From: Planctomycetota bacterium
Lineage (GTDB): Bacteria > Planctomycetota > UBA8108 > JACQVS01
Length of the DNA stretch: 64,000 nt
Assembly (NCBI GenBank): GCA_028280485.1
Contig: JANQLS010000103.1
Coordinates: 1-64,000, forward strand
Reading direction: 5' to 3'
The notes beneath the pieces were generated by a model. It was not told where the DNA came from, made no database searches, and saw nothing but the letters and a program-made list of their open reading frames with translations. The stretch's first letter is position 1; each line of letters begins with the position of its first letter. A program made the position numbers and the translations under genes. Shown here one piece after another: positions 17,008 through 26,427 of this stretch.

Positions 17008-17268
17008 GAGCGAAATAAAATTAGAGTACTCATTGAGCTCAGATAAAACATGCTTTAATTTAGGGGATTTTCCGTCGTTCCCGGGCTCAAATCATAATAT
17101 TAATTTTAGAACCCAGGGCGATGCTTCGCTCTGCCCTGGAAGAGTAACTAGGGTCGCGGCGCAGTAATGATGGTCGCAGCCGTTGGCTACTCCTTGCCGC
17201 TCCATCGTTCAAGTAAGCCTTCGGCTTACACACTCCTAAAGTACATGGCAGGCTTACAGCCCTTGGCT
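17008..17268. repeat. Family C-related segment, apparently interrupted
   Basis: 17008-17065 (GAGCGAAATAAAATTAGAGT...) aligns without gaps to 15571-15628 upstream of the CAP gene. CCCAGGGCGATGCTTCGCTC (17112-17131) is a reverse family C core. The expected GGGCTTACAGCCC block appears only at 17251-17268, about 110 bases later instead of about 20. The intervening stretch holds a GTAAGCC/GGCTTAC hairpin (17213-17229) and may be an insertion. No gene is supported in 17000-17394. Confidence 0.55.
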
Positions 17269-17375
17269 CTTGTGTTCAGGGAGCAGAAATTGGATTTATT
17301 TCAGGGAGGAAGATACAAGATATCTTCCTCCGATAGAAATAGAAACAAAGATCAAGTTACTGACGTTTTTTAGAC

Positions 17376-17398
17376 GGCACACGGCGTGTGCCTACTAC
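17376..17398 (+). repeat. Family B palindromic repeat overlapping a stop codon
   Basis: GGCACACGGCGTGTGCC hairpin with tail TACTAC, nearly identical to 1825-1848. CTA at 17395-17397 is the TAG stop of the minus-strand PQQ gene. Confidence 0.75.
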
Positions 17399-18870
17399 CC
17401 TTCACCAAACGCGTACAATGCCCCGTGCGTTCGCACATAGATGATTCCGTCGACGATGGCGGGGGTGGCGTAAGTGTAATCCTTCATGTCGTTCTTAGCT
17501 AAAATTTCGGGTTTCTTTCCGAGAGTGAGAACACTGATAGTTCCTGCGCCTGAGATGGAGTAAAGCTTATCGTTGGCGATGAGGGGCGAAGCGTAGTGTG
17601 TTCCCTTGCCTCCGGTTCGTTTTCGATAGACGAGCTTTCCGCTTTTTTGCTCCACGCAGGTAATAATTCCACCATTTTTAACAAAGTAAATCAGGCCATC
17701 GTGAAAAACGGGAGAAGGCACCTCGGGAATTCCACGTCGCTCTAAAGCGCGAACTTGTTCTTCTTTGAGTTCACCTTTGCTATTCAATTTGATGGCGAGT
17801 AAGCCGTGGCAAATATATTTTTTCCTTCGATCGGCATCCTTCTCTAAGAGTTTCGCCCATTCTTCCCTATCGATGATTCCATTGCGATTGTGATCGACAG
17901 CACGAAAACGAACGGGATATCCATTTTGAGGAGCTTCCGTTCCTTCGGATCGATGGAAAAAGAAGAGTTTCGGAAATTCATCTTTGCTGATCTTTTGATC
18001 TTTATTCTTATCGTTATTTTTAATTAGCTCTTCGTAGGGTGGAAATTGGGGGACTAATGAAGCCTCACCCGTTTGATTCCACGTTGCGGTGATCACTTCG
18101 TCGCCGGCTAAAATAGGAGTGCTCGTTCCCGTTGTCGAGCAGTTTGCTCTCCATATGAGTTCCCCGTCCGCAATTTTGAAAGCTTGAATCGACCGTGCCG
18201 AATGAATGATTAGATTTTCTCGAAACAGGATGGGAGTGGAACTACACGCCATATCCGGAGTGAATTTTTCGTGTTGAGGAACTTTCCAGAGTTCTTTTCC
18301 AGTCTCCTTATTCACGGCGAGTAAATAGTGATCGACGTAATTGCCTCGGTAAAGAATGACTTTGTCTTTATGGATGATGGGGGAAGTGGCATTCCCTGAA
18401 TAAGACTTCGTCAAAGGAAGTGGGATATCCCAAAGCTTTTCTCCCTTGGTATTCAAGCAGATTAATCCGAATGAACCGAAGTAGGCGACGACGCGATCAC
18501 CGTCACTGGTGGGGGAGCTGCTAGCAGGACTGAACGAAGGATGCCCTTTTTCTAATTTTTTAAAAGGTACAGGGTAAGACCAAATCCTCTGTCCCGTCTT
18601 TTTCGACAAACAGATAACTTCGAGTTTCTTGTTTTCTTTATCGTATCCCGTCAGGTAGATCTTATCACCCACCACGCAGGGGGAAGAATGCCCTGATGGG
18701 AGAGGGCTCTTCCAAAGTTCGTTCTCTCCGGGGCTGAATTTTATGGGAGGAGTTTTACCTGCGTATTTTCCTGAGCTGTTGACCCCTCTAAATTGAGGCC
18801 AGTCAGCCTTAGAATATATTGGAAAGAAAAACAAACTGGTGAAGGTTAAAAGAAAGCTGAGTTTGTTCAT
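17395..18870 (-). CDS. Secreted PQQ-like beta-propeller protein with EF-hand insertion
   Basis: Exported protein of 491 residues. Signal peptide about 1-22, then ADWPQFRG, the usual opening of planctomycete PQQ_2-repeat proteins. Propeller blades with repeated ...G..LW..P and GDKIYLTG-type strands run through the rest. Two EF-hand loops interrupt the propeller: NDKNKDQKISKDEF (about 285-298) and DHNRNGIIDREEW (about 325-337). They suggest calcium binding and possible stabilisation. No PQQ-enzyme catalytic residues are evident, so a structural or binding role in the periplasm is more likely than dehydrogenase activity. It is divergent from the PHP-like gene at 19073 across a 202-base promoter region. 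The TAG stop is shared with a palindromic repeat. Confidence 0.85.
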   Translation of the reverse strand: MNKLSFLLTFTSLFFFPIYSKADWPQFRGVNSSGKYAGKTPPIKFSPGENELWKSPLPSGHSSPCVVGDKIYLTGYDKENKKLEVICLSKKTGQRIWSYPVPFKKLEKGHPSFSPASSSPTSDGDRVVAYFGSFGLICLNTKGEKLWDIPLPLTKSYSGNATSPIIHKDKVILYRGNYVDHYLLAVNKETGKELWKVPQHEKFTPDMACSSTPILFRENLIIHSARSIQAFKIADGELIWRANCSTTGTSTPILAGDEVITATWNQTGEASLVPQFPPYEELIKNNDKNKDQKISKDEFPKLFFFHRSEGTEAPQNGYPVRFRAVDHNRNGIIDREEWAKLLEKDADRRKKYICHGLLAIKLNSKGELKEEQVRALERRGIPEVPSPVFHDGLIYFVKNGGIITCVEQKSGKLVYRKRTGGKGTHYASPLIANDKLYSISGAGTISVLTLGKKPEILAKNDMKDYTYATPAIVDGIIYVRTHGALYAFGEG

Positions 18871-19072
18871 GAGATGGAGTCGGGGTTAAAAATCTTAAGT
18901 AAAGTCCTTCCTAATCAGAGATACTTTATCATAAAGCCTCCGGAGAAGGCTTGCAGTTTTACCCTTGCCTGCTATCTTTCAAAATTCTAATTCACAAAAT
19001 CTTATCCAGTTTTAAGTCTGAATGCGCTCAACTTGCTTGAGCTTCATCGGACCTTCTTGACGAGCTTCTTCG
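18871..19072. promoter_or_regulatory. Divergent promoter region
   Basis: The only space between oppositely oriented genes starting at 18870 (minus) and 19073 (plus), so both promoters must lie here. I could not assign -35/-10 boxes with confidence. The plus-strand gene has no clear Shine-Dalgarno. Confidence 0.4.
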
Positions 19073-20350
19073 ATGTCATCTCAAAATCCATTTCTTTCTG
19101 AACTTCGTTCTCTTCAAATTCAAGACAACTCTGATTTAACCCACTCCACTGAGGGGGAGGAAATTTCGGCGAATGCTCATATTCATCTGCCCCCGAATTT
19201 TTCGGCATTCGAAAACTTAGCTGAAGTCTTTCAAATGGCAAAGCGAGAGAACATTCGGGCCCTTGGAACGAGCAACTATTACGATTTCACGGTCTATGAA
19301 GAATTTTTCCAAGGAGCCAAAGAGAATCAGTTCTTCCCCATTCCGGGTTTGGAGATTATCTGTTTAGATCAAGATCTTCTCGATCGGGGAGACCGAGTCA
19401 ATGACCCGGGGAATCCTGGGAAAATCTATATCTGCGGAAAAGGAATTCTTTCTTTTCAAGATTCAGAAATGAACTCTCACGCCCTAGAGATCCTGACGAA
19501 GATTCGTCACAACGATAGTACCCGAATGAACGAAGTCATCGAAAGATTAGAAACGGTGTTTTCGTCATTTGGTTTGTCGACTGGATTGAATTCTGAAAAG
19601 GTCATTCAAACGATCGCAAGTCGGTCTAATCGTCCGATCGAGTCTATTTATCTTCAAGAGAGACATGCCGCCCAAGCTTTTCAGGAAGCTTTTTTTGAAC
19701 TCGTCCCAGAGCCTGATCGCCTCTCCAAGATTGAAGAAGTTTTTTCCAATCCCAGTAAGTTGAGAGACGCCTCGGATACCGTCAGTTTTCAAAATGAGAT
19801 CCGCATACATTTGATCAAAGCCGGTAAACCTGCATTTGTCAAAGAGACCTTCATCGACTTTGAAGAGGCGATGCGCTTGATCTTGGCGCTAGGATGTATT
19901 CCGGTTTATCCCATTTTGGTAGATGGTGCATCACCTATCTGTGAGTTTGAAGAGAGTCCAGAAGGGTTGATCGAGCGACTCAAAAAATGGGGAATCACGG
20001 CAGTCGAATTTATACCCTTGAGGAACCGACTCGAAATACTAACTGATTATGTTATGAAAATTCACGCTGAAGGCATCCTTGTGACTGCGGGAACTGAGCA
20101 TAACACTCTCGATAAAATTCCTTTGGTTCCGGCTTGCCTCGATGGAGACATCCCCAGTGAACTCCACCGAATTTTCTGGGAAGGGACTTGTGTCCATGCT
20201 GCCCATCTCTATTTGAAGGCTGGCGGTGAAGAGGGCTTTGTGAGCGAAGGGGGAGCGCCACATGCCGGGTTTGAGAACGCGGAAGCAAGAATTAAATCCT
20301 TCGCGAATCTCGGTGAAAAAGTGATCGAGGCTTTCAAAGAGAATCGCTGA
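19073..20350 (+). CDS. PHP-domain-like hydrolase, cytoplasmic
   Basis: The 425-residue protein resembles the polymerase-and-histidinol-phosphatase metal-dependent fold. NAHIHLPPNFSAF places an H-x-H pair at 36-38. ALGTSNYYDF (63-72) stands where PHP proteins have their second motif, and GLEII supplies a glutamate near 94. A late VTAGTEHNT (about 340) gives another acid/histidine pair. These fit a metal-dependent phosphoesterase or hydrolase, but the second motif departs from the common form, so specificity is open. No signal peptide is present. ATG 19073 is the first usable start. The gene ends 2 bases before the convergent DUF1501 gene, with no room for a terminator. Confidence 0.6.
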   Translation: MSSQNPFLSELRSLQIQDNSDLTHSTEGEEISANAHIHLPPNFSAFENLAEVFQMAKRENIRALGTSNYYDFTVYEEFFQGAKENQFFPIPGLEIICLDQDLLDRGDRVNDPGNPGKIYICGKGILSFQDSEMNSHALEILTKIRHNDSTRMNEVIERLETVFSSFGLSTGLNSEKVIQTIASRSNRPIESIYLQERHAAQAFQEAFFELVPEPDRLSKIEEVFSNPSKLRDASDTVSFQNEIRIHLIKAGKPAFVKETFIDFEEAMRLILALGCIPVYPILVDGASPICEFEESPEGLIERLKKWGITAVEFIPLRNRLEILTDYVMKIHAEGILVTAGTEHNTLDKIPLVPACLDGDIPSELHRIFWEGTCVHAAHLYLKAGGEEGFVSEGGAPHAGFENAEARIKSFANLGEKVIEAFKENR

Positions 20351-20352
20351 TT

Positions 20353-21774
20353 TTAAGTTCCCACAATTTCGGGGACGATTCTTCCGTGCACATCGGTTAA
20401 TCGCATGTCTCGCCCACTGAATCGATAGGTTAAGCGAGTGTGATCAATACCTAAGAGATGCAACATGTTGGCATGGATATCGTGGAAGGTCATTTTGTTT
20501 TCGACGACTCGATAACCGTATTCGTCAGTAGCGCCGTAAGCCGTTCCGCCTTGAACGCCGCCTCCGGCCATCCAAAGACTGAAGCCTTGAGGGTTGTGAT
20601 CGCGGCCGTTGCGTCCCTGGGCGAAGGGGGTTCTTCCAAATTCTCCACTGAAGACGATCAAGGTCGATTCTAACAGCCCTCTTTGTTTAAGATCTTGGAT
20701 CAGAGCTCCGATGGGTTGATCGACGCTCATGGCGTTCTTTTTGTGACCATCGATTAAATTACCGTGTTGATCCCAACGGTCTCCGTTCCCTCCGCTCGTG
20801 GTCAGTTCGATGAAGCGCACTCCTCGTTCGACCATCCTTCGTGCGAGTAGGCACTGGGTAGCAAACTTTCTCGTATTTCCCCATTTGTGATTGAACCCAT
20901 ACATGTCTTTGATGAGTTCGGACTCACCCGATAGATCCATCGCCTCAGGAACTTCCATCTGCATGCGGAAGGCCAACTCGTGATCACGGATGGCGGATTC
21001 AATTTGGGGAGCGTGTCCGATACGTCCCAGGAGATCACCATCGATCTCTTCTAAGCGTTGCAGCTTTTTCTTCTGGGAATCTAAGGTTTCCCTCGGCGTG
21101 ATGTTCCTCATGGGGGAGCCGGGCCGTAAAACCGTTCCTTGGTTATTCGCTGGTAAAAACCCGCTTCCAAAATTAGGCACACCTCCATTAGGGGTAATGC
21201 CGCCATGCAGGACGACGAAGCTCGGTAAATTTTCATTCGCCGAGCCTAATCCATAACTCACCCAGGCTCCCATGCTGGGGCGACCCATTCGAGCTAAGCC
21301 AGTGTGTAAGCCGTAGACGGCATTGGGATGGTTGGGACTAAAGGCGGTCATCGATCGAACGACACAGAGATCATCTGCGTGTTGTGCCACATTCGGAAAG
21401 AGGTCGCTGACGGGAAGTCCACTCTCACCGTAGCGTTTGAATTTCCAGGGGCTCGCAAAGATCTTCCCTAGACTGTTGAACACCGTCGGGTCGATTTTAA
21501 ATTTAGGCTTCTTGCCATTTTCCTTATCGAGCAAGGGCTTCGGGTCAAAGGAGTCAACCTGAGAAACTCCGCCGTCCATGAACAAAAAGATCACACTTTT
21601 TGCTTTAGGAGGGAAGTGCGTTTTGGCTTGGTTCACGTCAATCTTTGCGGCTTTTTTATCGGCGATCGCTTGATTGTGAAGGAGAGAAGCCAATGCGACT
21701 GAACCAAAACCAACGGAGGCATCGCGTAAGAGTTCTCTACGTGAGAATTGTTCAGGTGCATTATTAGTAAACAT
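20353..21774 (-). CDS. DUF1501 protein, Tat-exported (pair 1)
   Basis: The 473-residue protein has a twin-arginine signal (SRRELLRDASVGFGSVALAS, about 11-30), so it is exported folded. DUF1501 is related to the alkaline phosphatase/sulfatase-like fold. Visible family blocks are VIFLFMDGGVSQVDSFDPKP (about 61-80), ELTTSGGNGDRWDQHGN, FSGEFGRTPFAQ with GRDHNP, and a C-terminal HLLGIDHTRLTYRFSGRDMR. Members are found almost always beside DUF1549/DUF1553 cytochrome proteins, as here: it begins 11 bases inside the end of the upstream gene. The biochemical reaction is not established; a role in degrading sulfated or complex polymers is an inference from context. Confidence 0.9.
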   Translation of the reverse strand: MFTNNAPEQFSRRELLRDASVGFGSVALASLLHNQAIADKKAAKIDVNQAKTHFPPKAKSVIFLFMDGGVSQVDSFDPKPLLDKENGKKPKFKIDPTVFNSLGKIFASPWKFKRYGESGLPVSDLFPNVAQHADDLCVVRSMTAFSPNHPNAVYGLHTGLARMGRPSMGAWVSYGLGSANENLPSFVVLHGGITPNGGVPNFGSGFLPANNQGTVLRPGSPMRNITPRETLDSQKKKLQRLEEIDGDLLGRIGHAPQIESAIRDHELAFRMQMEVPEAMDLSGESELIKDMYGFNHKWGNTRKFATQCLLARRMVERGVRFIELTTSGGNGDRWDQHGNLIDGHKKNAMSVDQPIGALIQDLKQRGLLESTLIVFSGEFGRTPFAQGRNGRDHNPQGFSLWMAGGGVQGGTAYGATDEYGYRVVENKMTFHDIHANMLHLLGIDHTRLTYRFSGRDMRLTDVHGRIVPEIVGT

Positions 21775-24700
21775 ACAAGAGCTCCTTACGATTGAGCATC
21801 GTGTGGCAAAAGGATTTCCAAAAGTTAAAGTTCTTCAACGCTTCTTTTTCTTTGATCCCACTATCGCTGAGGACAGTTTTAGCCCAAGCGGCTTCTTTCT
21901 CGTTCGCCCTTCTTCCGAAGGCTTGTTGGTGAAGAAGGTCGACGGCTTCATTGAAGGACTTGTCCTTTGAAACTTTTAAAAGACGTTTGGCCCAAGAATC
22001 GGCAACCCGCCAAGAGAATTCACCGTTCATGAACTCTAAGGCTTGGCTGGGGCTCTGAGTCACATTTCTACGTCCGAAAGGTTCCGTTCCATCGGGCATG
22101 TCGAAGAGCATGAGGAAATGAGGCATTCCTTTTCGACGAAGTTGCACGTAGATCGAGCGGCGACCCATATCGTTGGCATTGACGCTTCGACCAAAGAGTT
22201 GGGGTCTTAAATTTCCACTGAGACTCACAAGGGTGTCTCGAATCGCTTCGGCTTGAAGCCTTTTGACGGGCATGTGCTGAAGGAGGTGGTTGTTGGGGTC
22301 TTGATCTAAGGAAGCTTGTGAAGCACGACTCGACATTCGATAGGTGTTTGAAAGGACTAACTCTTTGATGAGTCCCTTGGTCGAACCGCCTTTAGTTATA
22401 AAGGATTTCGCTAAGTGATCCAGTAGTTCTGGGTGAGAAGGCTGGCTCCCCATATAGCCGAAATCATCGACAGAATTCACGATGCCTTGCCCGAAGAGGT
22501 GGTGCCAAATGCGATTGACGAACACTCGTGGAGCTAAAGGATTCGAATCTGAGACCAAGGCCTCCGCCCACTCTAAGCGACCACTCCCTCTTCCCTTGAA
22601 AGTGCGGTCATCGATGGCTTCTAAGAATCGTCGAGGATTGGGAACTTTACTAATGTTTTTGTGAGAACCACGTATGTAGACGTGTTCATCTTCACCGTTC
22701 CCATCGGTCAAGCTTCGGACATAGGTGGGGCGGGGGAGAGAGTGTTGGTATTTGCGGTAGGCTTCGATCGACTTTTTAAGTTCACCCGAGCGTTGGATAT
22801 TTAAATCGATAGCTCCGGCTTCAACTAATCCTGCCAGGAGATCATTTTCGGCTAAAGATAGTTTTCCTTGCAACCATTTGGCTGGAAGGGAGCTCAATAC
22901 AACACTTGCGAGATCAAGGCCTGTTTTTATTTTGGCGGTGTCAATTTTCGTATTAGACCAAACCTTTCCACCAGGAAATTCAGGGGGAGCCCCGTGAGCA
23001 TTGATGGCTGTACCGACCTGAGCGTAAGCGCCGTCGACATGCCCTCCCGTGTCGGCAGCGAAGCGGAACTCCCCACCGTTTTGAAGGATTTCGATAAAGG
23101 CTTTTTCACCTTCCCAGAGATAGGTATTGAAGTTGACAGTTTGCCAAGTGTCGCTGTTGATGACTTTGGTTGTTCCCCCCGTCGTGGGGCCTCGGCCGAC
23201 TAATTCGTAGTGGCGAATGATGAGGCTTACTCGGACATTTTTCCCCTTCACCCGAATGCTCACGCGATCACTTAATGTGAAGGTGGGTGAACGGTAGGAT
23301 CCACCGAAGCGAGAAGCTAAGTGGCCGGAAGCTGGGTAGCCCCCAACAATCGATGCGATCGCTTTATCTCCATTGGGGGTGATGACAAAATCACCGTTCG
23401 GTCGAGGAGCATCCTCGAAGTCGACTCCCGTTGGAATCCAATTCGCAAAGCTTTGACGTTCTTTCTTGGGATTTCCGATCAACTGAACTTTTGAGGGCAG
23501 TTCACGCTTTTTGATCTCTTCGATGACCCTCTTCAAGCTCACTTCATCTTTGGCTTGAAGGATTTGAGCTAAACTTCGAAGCTCCGTGTTGGGCTTTTTC
23601 TTGAGTGCTTCCGCCCAACGTTTTTGGTGATCCGTTTCTGGTTTATTTTCGAGCGCAGCTTTGAGATCGTTTTTAATCTCTTTGAAGTCGGAAGTTAAAA
23701 GATGGGCTAGAGCCTTTTGAACGGGAGCTTTGAGTTCTATTAATTCCTTTCGATACTCCACCTGTTTTTTCGGTGGATTGACGTCGGCATAATTCAATCG
23801 GCTGCTTGCGATGATCCCGTAGAGAGAATAGTAATCTTTTGTCGTGATCGCGTCGAATTTGTGATCGTGGCAGCGCGTGCAAGCGACCGTGTAGCCTAAA
23901 AAGGCTTTACCGATGACATCGATCATGCCTTCAAAAATGCGAGCTTCATCTGCGTGGATATCCGGGGGGCCATGCTGACCATCCGTCAAGTAAATGAAAC
24001 CTGGACCCATCACGGATTCGTTGCGACCGGTTTCGGGATCGAGGCGGGGCTCTTTCAGGAGATCGCCCGCTAAAGCTTCCTTAAAGAATTGTTTAAAGGA
24101 CACATCTTGGTTGAAGGCACGAATCAGGTAATCGCGATACTGGTAGGTGTTTGCCATCAAGTAATCGGCTTCGAAGGATTTTGAATCGGCGTAACGAACG
24201 AGATCCATCCAGTGCCGAGCCCAACGCTCTCCGAAGTGAGGAGATTTTAAAAGGCGATCGACGACCTTTTCGAAGGCTTGATCCGATAGATCGTTCAAAA
24301 AATTATGAAGATCATTCGGTGAGGGAGGAAGTCCCGTTAAATCGTAGGTAACTCTTCGTAACCATGATTCTCTTGACGCCGCGGGGGCGGGTTGCCAGTT
24401 TTTTTCTTCGAGCTTTTGGAGAATAAATTGATCGTAGGAAGTCTTCGCCCAATCTTTATTCTTAACCTTCGGGGGAGTGAGGTCTTTGAGGGGTTGAAGC
24501 GACCACCACGTTTTTCTTTTGTCGAGGTCGAACTCTTCTTCAACGAGATTAGGCTTCTTCGATTCTTTGCGCGGATCGGGGGCCCCCATCTCAACCCACT
24601 TCACAAAGTTATCGATGACCTCTTGGGGGAGTTTTGATTTTGGGGGCATCTCGAAGTCTTCATAACGAAGAGCCGAGATGAGAGGACTCTTCTCCGGTTT

Positions 24701-24952
24701 GCCCGGAACGATCGCAGGACCGGATTCACCTCCCTTAGCCCATCCGGCTTGGCTGTCGAGTAAGAGTTTCCCTCTTACTTTTCTTGATTTGGAAGAGTGG
24801 CACTTGTAACAGTGTTCCGTCAGAACGGGGCGAATGTTCTTTTCGAAGAAAGCATGGCCTTGGGGGTCATCTTTCTGATCCGCCCAGGTTGACGTACTCA
24901 CGACCAACAATGTTGGGAGGAGAAATGTGATCGATCGAAATTTCATTTTCAT
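21764..24952 (-). CDS. PSCyt1-DUF1549-DUF1553 (PSD1) cytochrome protein (pair 1)
   Basis: Exported protein of 1062 residues. Signal peptide about 1-24; planctomycete cytochrome c-like domain with CYKCH at about 46; DUF1549 about 160-370 carrying the second haem-type motif CTRCHDHKFDAI near 357; a long middle region with a beta-sandwich/xanthan-lyase-like segment (about 510-650); and DUF1553 in the C-terminal third (EALVSDSNPLAPRVFVNRIW onward). The CTRCHDHK motif is usual for the family. The protein is likely periplasmic or surface located and acts with the co-transcribed DUF1501 protein, whose start it overlaps. The reaction is unknown. Confidence 0.9.
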   Translation of the reverse strand: MKMKFRSITFLLPTLLVVSTSTWADQKDDPQGHAFFEKNIRPVLTEHCYKCHSSKSRKVRGKLLLDSQAGWAKGGESGPAIVPGKPEKSPLISALRYEDFEMPPKSKLPQEVIDNFVKWVEMGAPDPRKESKKPNLVEEEFDLDKRKTWWSLQPLKDLTPPKVKNKDWAKTSYDQFILQKLEEKNWQPAPAASRESWLRRVTYDLTGLPPSPNDLHNFLNDLSDQAFEKVVDRLLKSPHFGERWARHWMDLVRYADSKSFEADYLMANTYQYRDYLIRAFNQDVSFKQFFKEALAGDLLKEPRLDPETGRNESVMGPGFIYLTDGQHGPPDIHADEARIFEGMIDVIGKAFLGYTVACTRCHDHKFDAITTKDYYSLYGIIASSRLNYADVNPPKKQVEYRKELIELKAPVQKALAHLLTSDFKEIKNDLKAALENKPETDHQKRWAEALKKKPNTELRSLAQILQAKDEVSLKRVIEEIKKRELPSKVQLIGNPKKERQSFANWIPTGVDFEDAPRPNGDFVITPNGDKAIASIVGGYPASGHLASRFGGSYRSPTFTLSDRVSIRVKGKNVRVSLIIRHYELVGRGPTTGGTTKVINSDTWQTVNFNTYLWEGEKAFIEILQNGGEFRFAADTGGHVDGAYAQVGTAINAHGAPPEFPGGKVWSNTKIDTAKIKTGLDLASVVLSSLPAKWLQGKLSLAENDLLAGLVEAGAIDLNIQRSGELKKSIEAYRKYQHSLPRPTYVRSLTDGNGEDEHVYIRGSHKNISKVPNPRRFLEAIDDRTFKGRGSGRLEWAEALVSDSNPLAPRVFVNRIWHHLFGQGIVNSVDDFGYMGSQPSHPELLDHLAKSFITKGGSTKGLIKELVLSNTYRMSSRASQASLDQDPNNHLLQHMPVKRLQAEAIRDTLVSLSGNLRPQLFGRSVNANDMGRRSIYVQLRRKGMPHFLMLFDMPDGTEPFGRRNVTQSPSQALEFMNGEFSWRVADSWAKRLLKVSKDKSFNEAVDLLHQQAFGRRANEKEAAWAKTVLSDSGIKEKEALKNFNFWKSFCHTMLNRKELLYVY

Positions 24953-25118
24953 GTGAAGCAGAAGGAATCCAATCAGGGTTCTATCTCATAGGGGGTTCTT
25001 TGCGCGTATAGACATTCAATTTTACCCGAAGAAATAGGTGTAAGTGAATATGAGAACCAGAGATAAATCTGGGTTTTGAGGATTTCAATGGTCCATTTTT
25101 GATATTTATGCCGACAAA

Positions 25119-25146
25119 CTAACTAGCCCGAAGCGCTAGCGAGGGG
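25119..25146 (+). repeat. Family A solo half copy
   Basis: TAACTAGCCCGAAGCGCTAG plus CGAGGGG without a partner arm nearby. It lies 29 bases beyond the stop of the EamA gene (minus strand) and 173 bases from the start of the 1062-residue protein. Confidence 0.7.
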
Positions 25147-25174
25147 TCCATCGAAGCTGATCGAAATGGTGTTC

Positions 25175-26113
25175 TTATTCTTTAAATGGCGGCTTCGTAG
25201 ACTCCCTTTCCCTCTTCGAGATCCACTGAAAACCGAGCATTCCCAGTCCCACTGATATAATTCCAACCCATTGGCTGAAATTTGGAACTTCACTCAAGAT
25301 CCAAATTCCTAAGACCGTAGTCAAAATAGGGGTGATGGGACTGAACAAGGCCGCGAGTTGGGGGCCGAGTTGATGGATCGCATAAGCTAATAAAGCCAAG
25401 GTGATAATCGCGTTGATGACCCCTTGCAGCAGACCTTGGAGGGCGACGTGGGTCCATGAGGCCGCGCCAAAGCCATCGAAGAGAAAAATAAAATAAAACG
25501 GAACAAAAATGAGTGAAAGAACTGAAATCACAGTGGCTGTTTGAAAGGGTTTCACATTCCAATTCAGGGTGAAGTAGGTGAACAGTCCCCAGCTGATCGC
25601 TGAGGCAAAAAAGAGAGTGTCTCCAAGTAAAACTTTAGGCTCTGAAGAGAACTTGGCAGTTGTGGTTAATACCATTCCCACAATGATTAAGGACAACGCG
25701 AATACCTTGTTCGAATGGAATCTTTCGTGGCGCCTAAAAATCAAAATCAAGTACACCACCAGGGGCACTGAGCCGGGATTAAAGACAGCACCGTGGGAGG
25801 CCGGAGCCCACTGAAGACCAGAATAAAAAGTAATCATGTAAGGGAATCCGGCAAGTATCGTCAAGATGGTGCCCCTTTTCCATCCTAAGCCCCCTAATGA
25901 GGTCCAACCCATACGATGCAAGAACGGCAGAAGTATGAACCCCGAAACTAAAAAACGGAGGGCCACTAAGTCGATCGCCTCCAATCCGTTTTGGAGACTG
26001 TATCTGGAGATGACAAAGTTTCCCGAATAGATCAGTTGTATAAAAAGTGCAGCAAAAATCCCTAATGCATAAGAATTCTTTTGTTCTAAGGACTTTTTTA
26101 TCTTTTGGATCAT
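25175..26113 (-). CDS. EamA/DMT-family transporter
   Basis: Integral membrane protein of 312 residues with ten predicted helices arranged as two EamA repeats. The first repeat begins ALGIFAALFIQLIYSGNFVI (17-36). The second begins GDTLFFASAISWGLFTYFTL (about 163-182). A proline-rich helix LFSPITPILTTVLGIWILSE (about 254-273) is typical of the drug/metabolite transporter superfamily. Such proteins export or import small metabolites such as amino acids or nucleosides; specificity cannot be read from the sequence. It is monocistronic and unrelated in function to its neighbours. Confidence 0.88.
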   Translation of the reverse strand: MIQKIKKSLEQKNSYALGIFAALFIQLIYSGNFVISRYSLQNGLEAIDLVALRFLVSGFILLPFLHRMGWTSLGGLGWKRGTILTILAGFPYMITFYSGLQWAPASHGAVFNPGSVPLVVYLILIFRRHERFHSNKVFALSLIIVGMVLTTTAKFSSEPKVLLGDTLFFASAISWGLFTYFTLNWNVKPFQTATVISVLSLIFVPFYFIFLFDGFGAASWTHVALQGLLQGVINAIITLALLAYAIHQLGPQLAALFSPITPILTTVLGIWILSEVPNFSQWVGIISVGLGMLGFQWISKRERESTKPPFKE

Positions 26114-26411
26114 TAATTCTTATCAAATTGAAAAGGCTGCTGATAGTTGAGATGGAGATTAAAGCTCTTTTCTACTGATCTGTAAACGGCAAGCATCCGG
26201 ATAATCTTTAAGTTCATCAAAGGGTCTCACCTCTTTTCGTGATTGACTCCCATCGAAACCATTGTCTTCGATGGAGTTTGTGTTTCGTTTTGCCAATTTT
26301 TATCGAGCACTAACGTCTCGGATAGTTTTGATGAGTATTCCCTAAATTTGAAAGGTTGTTTTTTTACCGAGCGCTATTTGAGAAACCAGCAACAGTGAGT
26401 ATTTCTTTTCT
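26114..26411. other. Intergenic, divergent leader, no gene seen
   Basis: The space between the EamA gene (minus) and the LamG gene (plus) must hold both promoters. I see no repeat family copy and no structured RNA. Confidence 0.4.
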
Positions 26412-26414
26412 AAA

Positions 26415-26421
26415 AAGGAGG
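26415..26421 (+). promoter_or_regulatory. Strong Shine-Dalgarno deciding the start at 26428
   Basis: AAGGAGG lies 6 bases before ATG 26428. It selects that start over an in-frame ATG at 26356, and the signal peptide also begins at 26428. Confidence 0.85.
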
Positions 26422-26427
26422 ATCGCA

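Noticed and set aside
17167..17373. A 68-codon plus-strand frame
   Set aside because: It lies in repeat DNA, including family C blocks and a hairpin, with no coding character.
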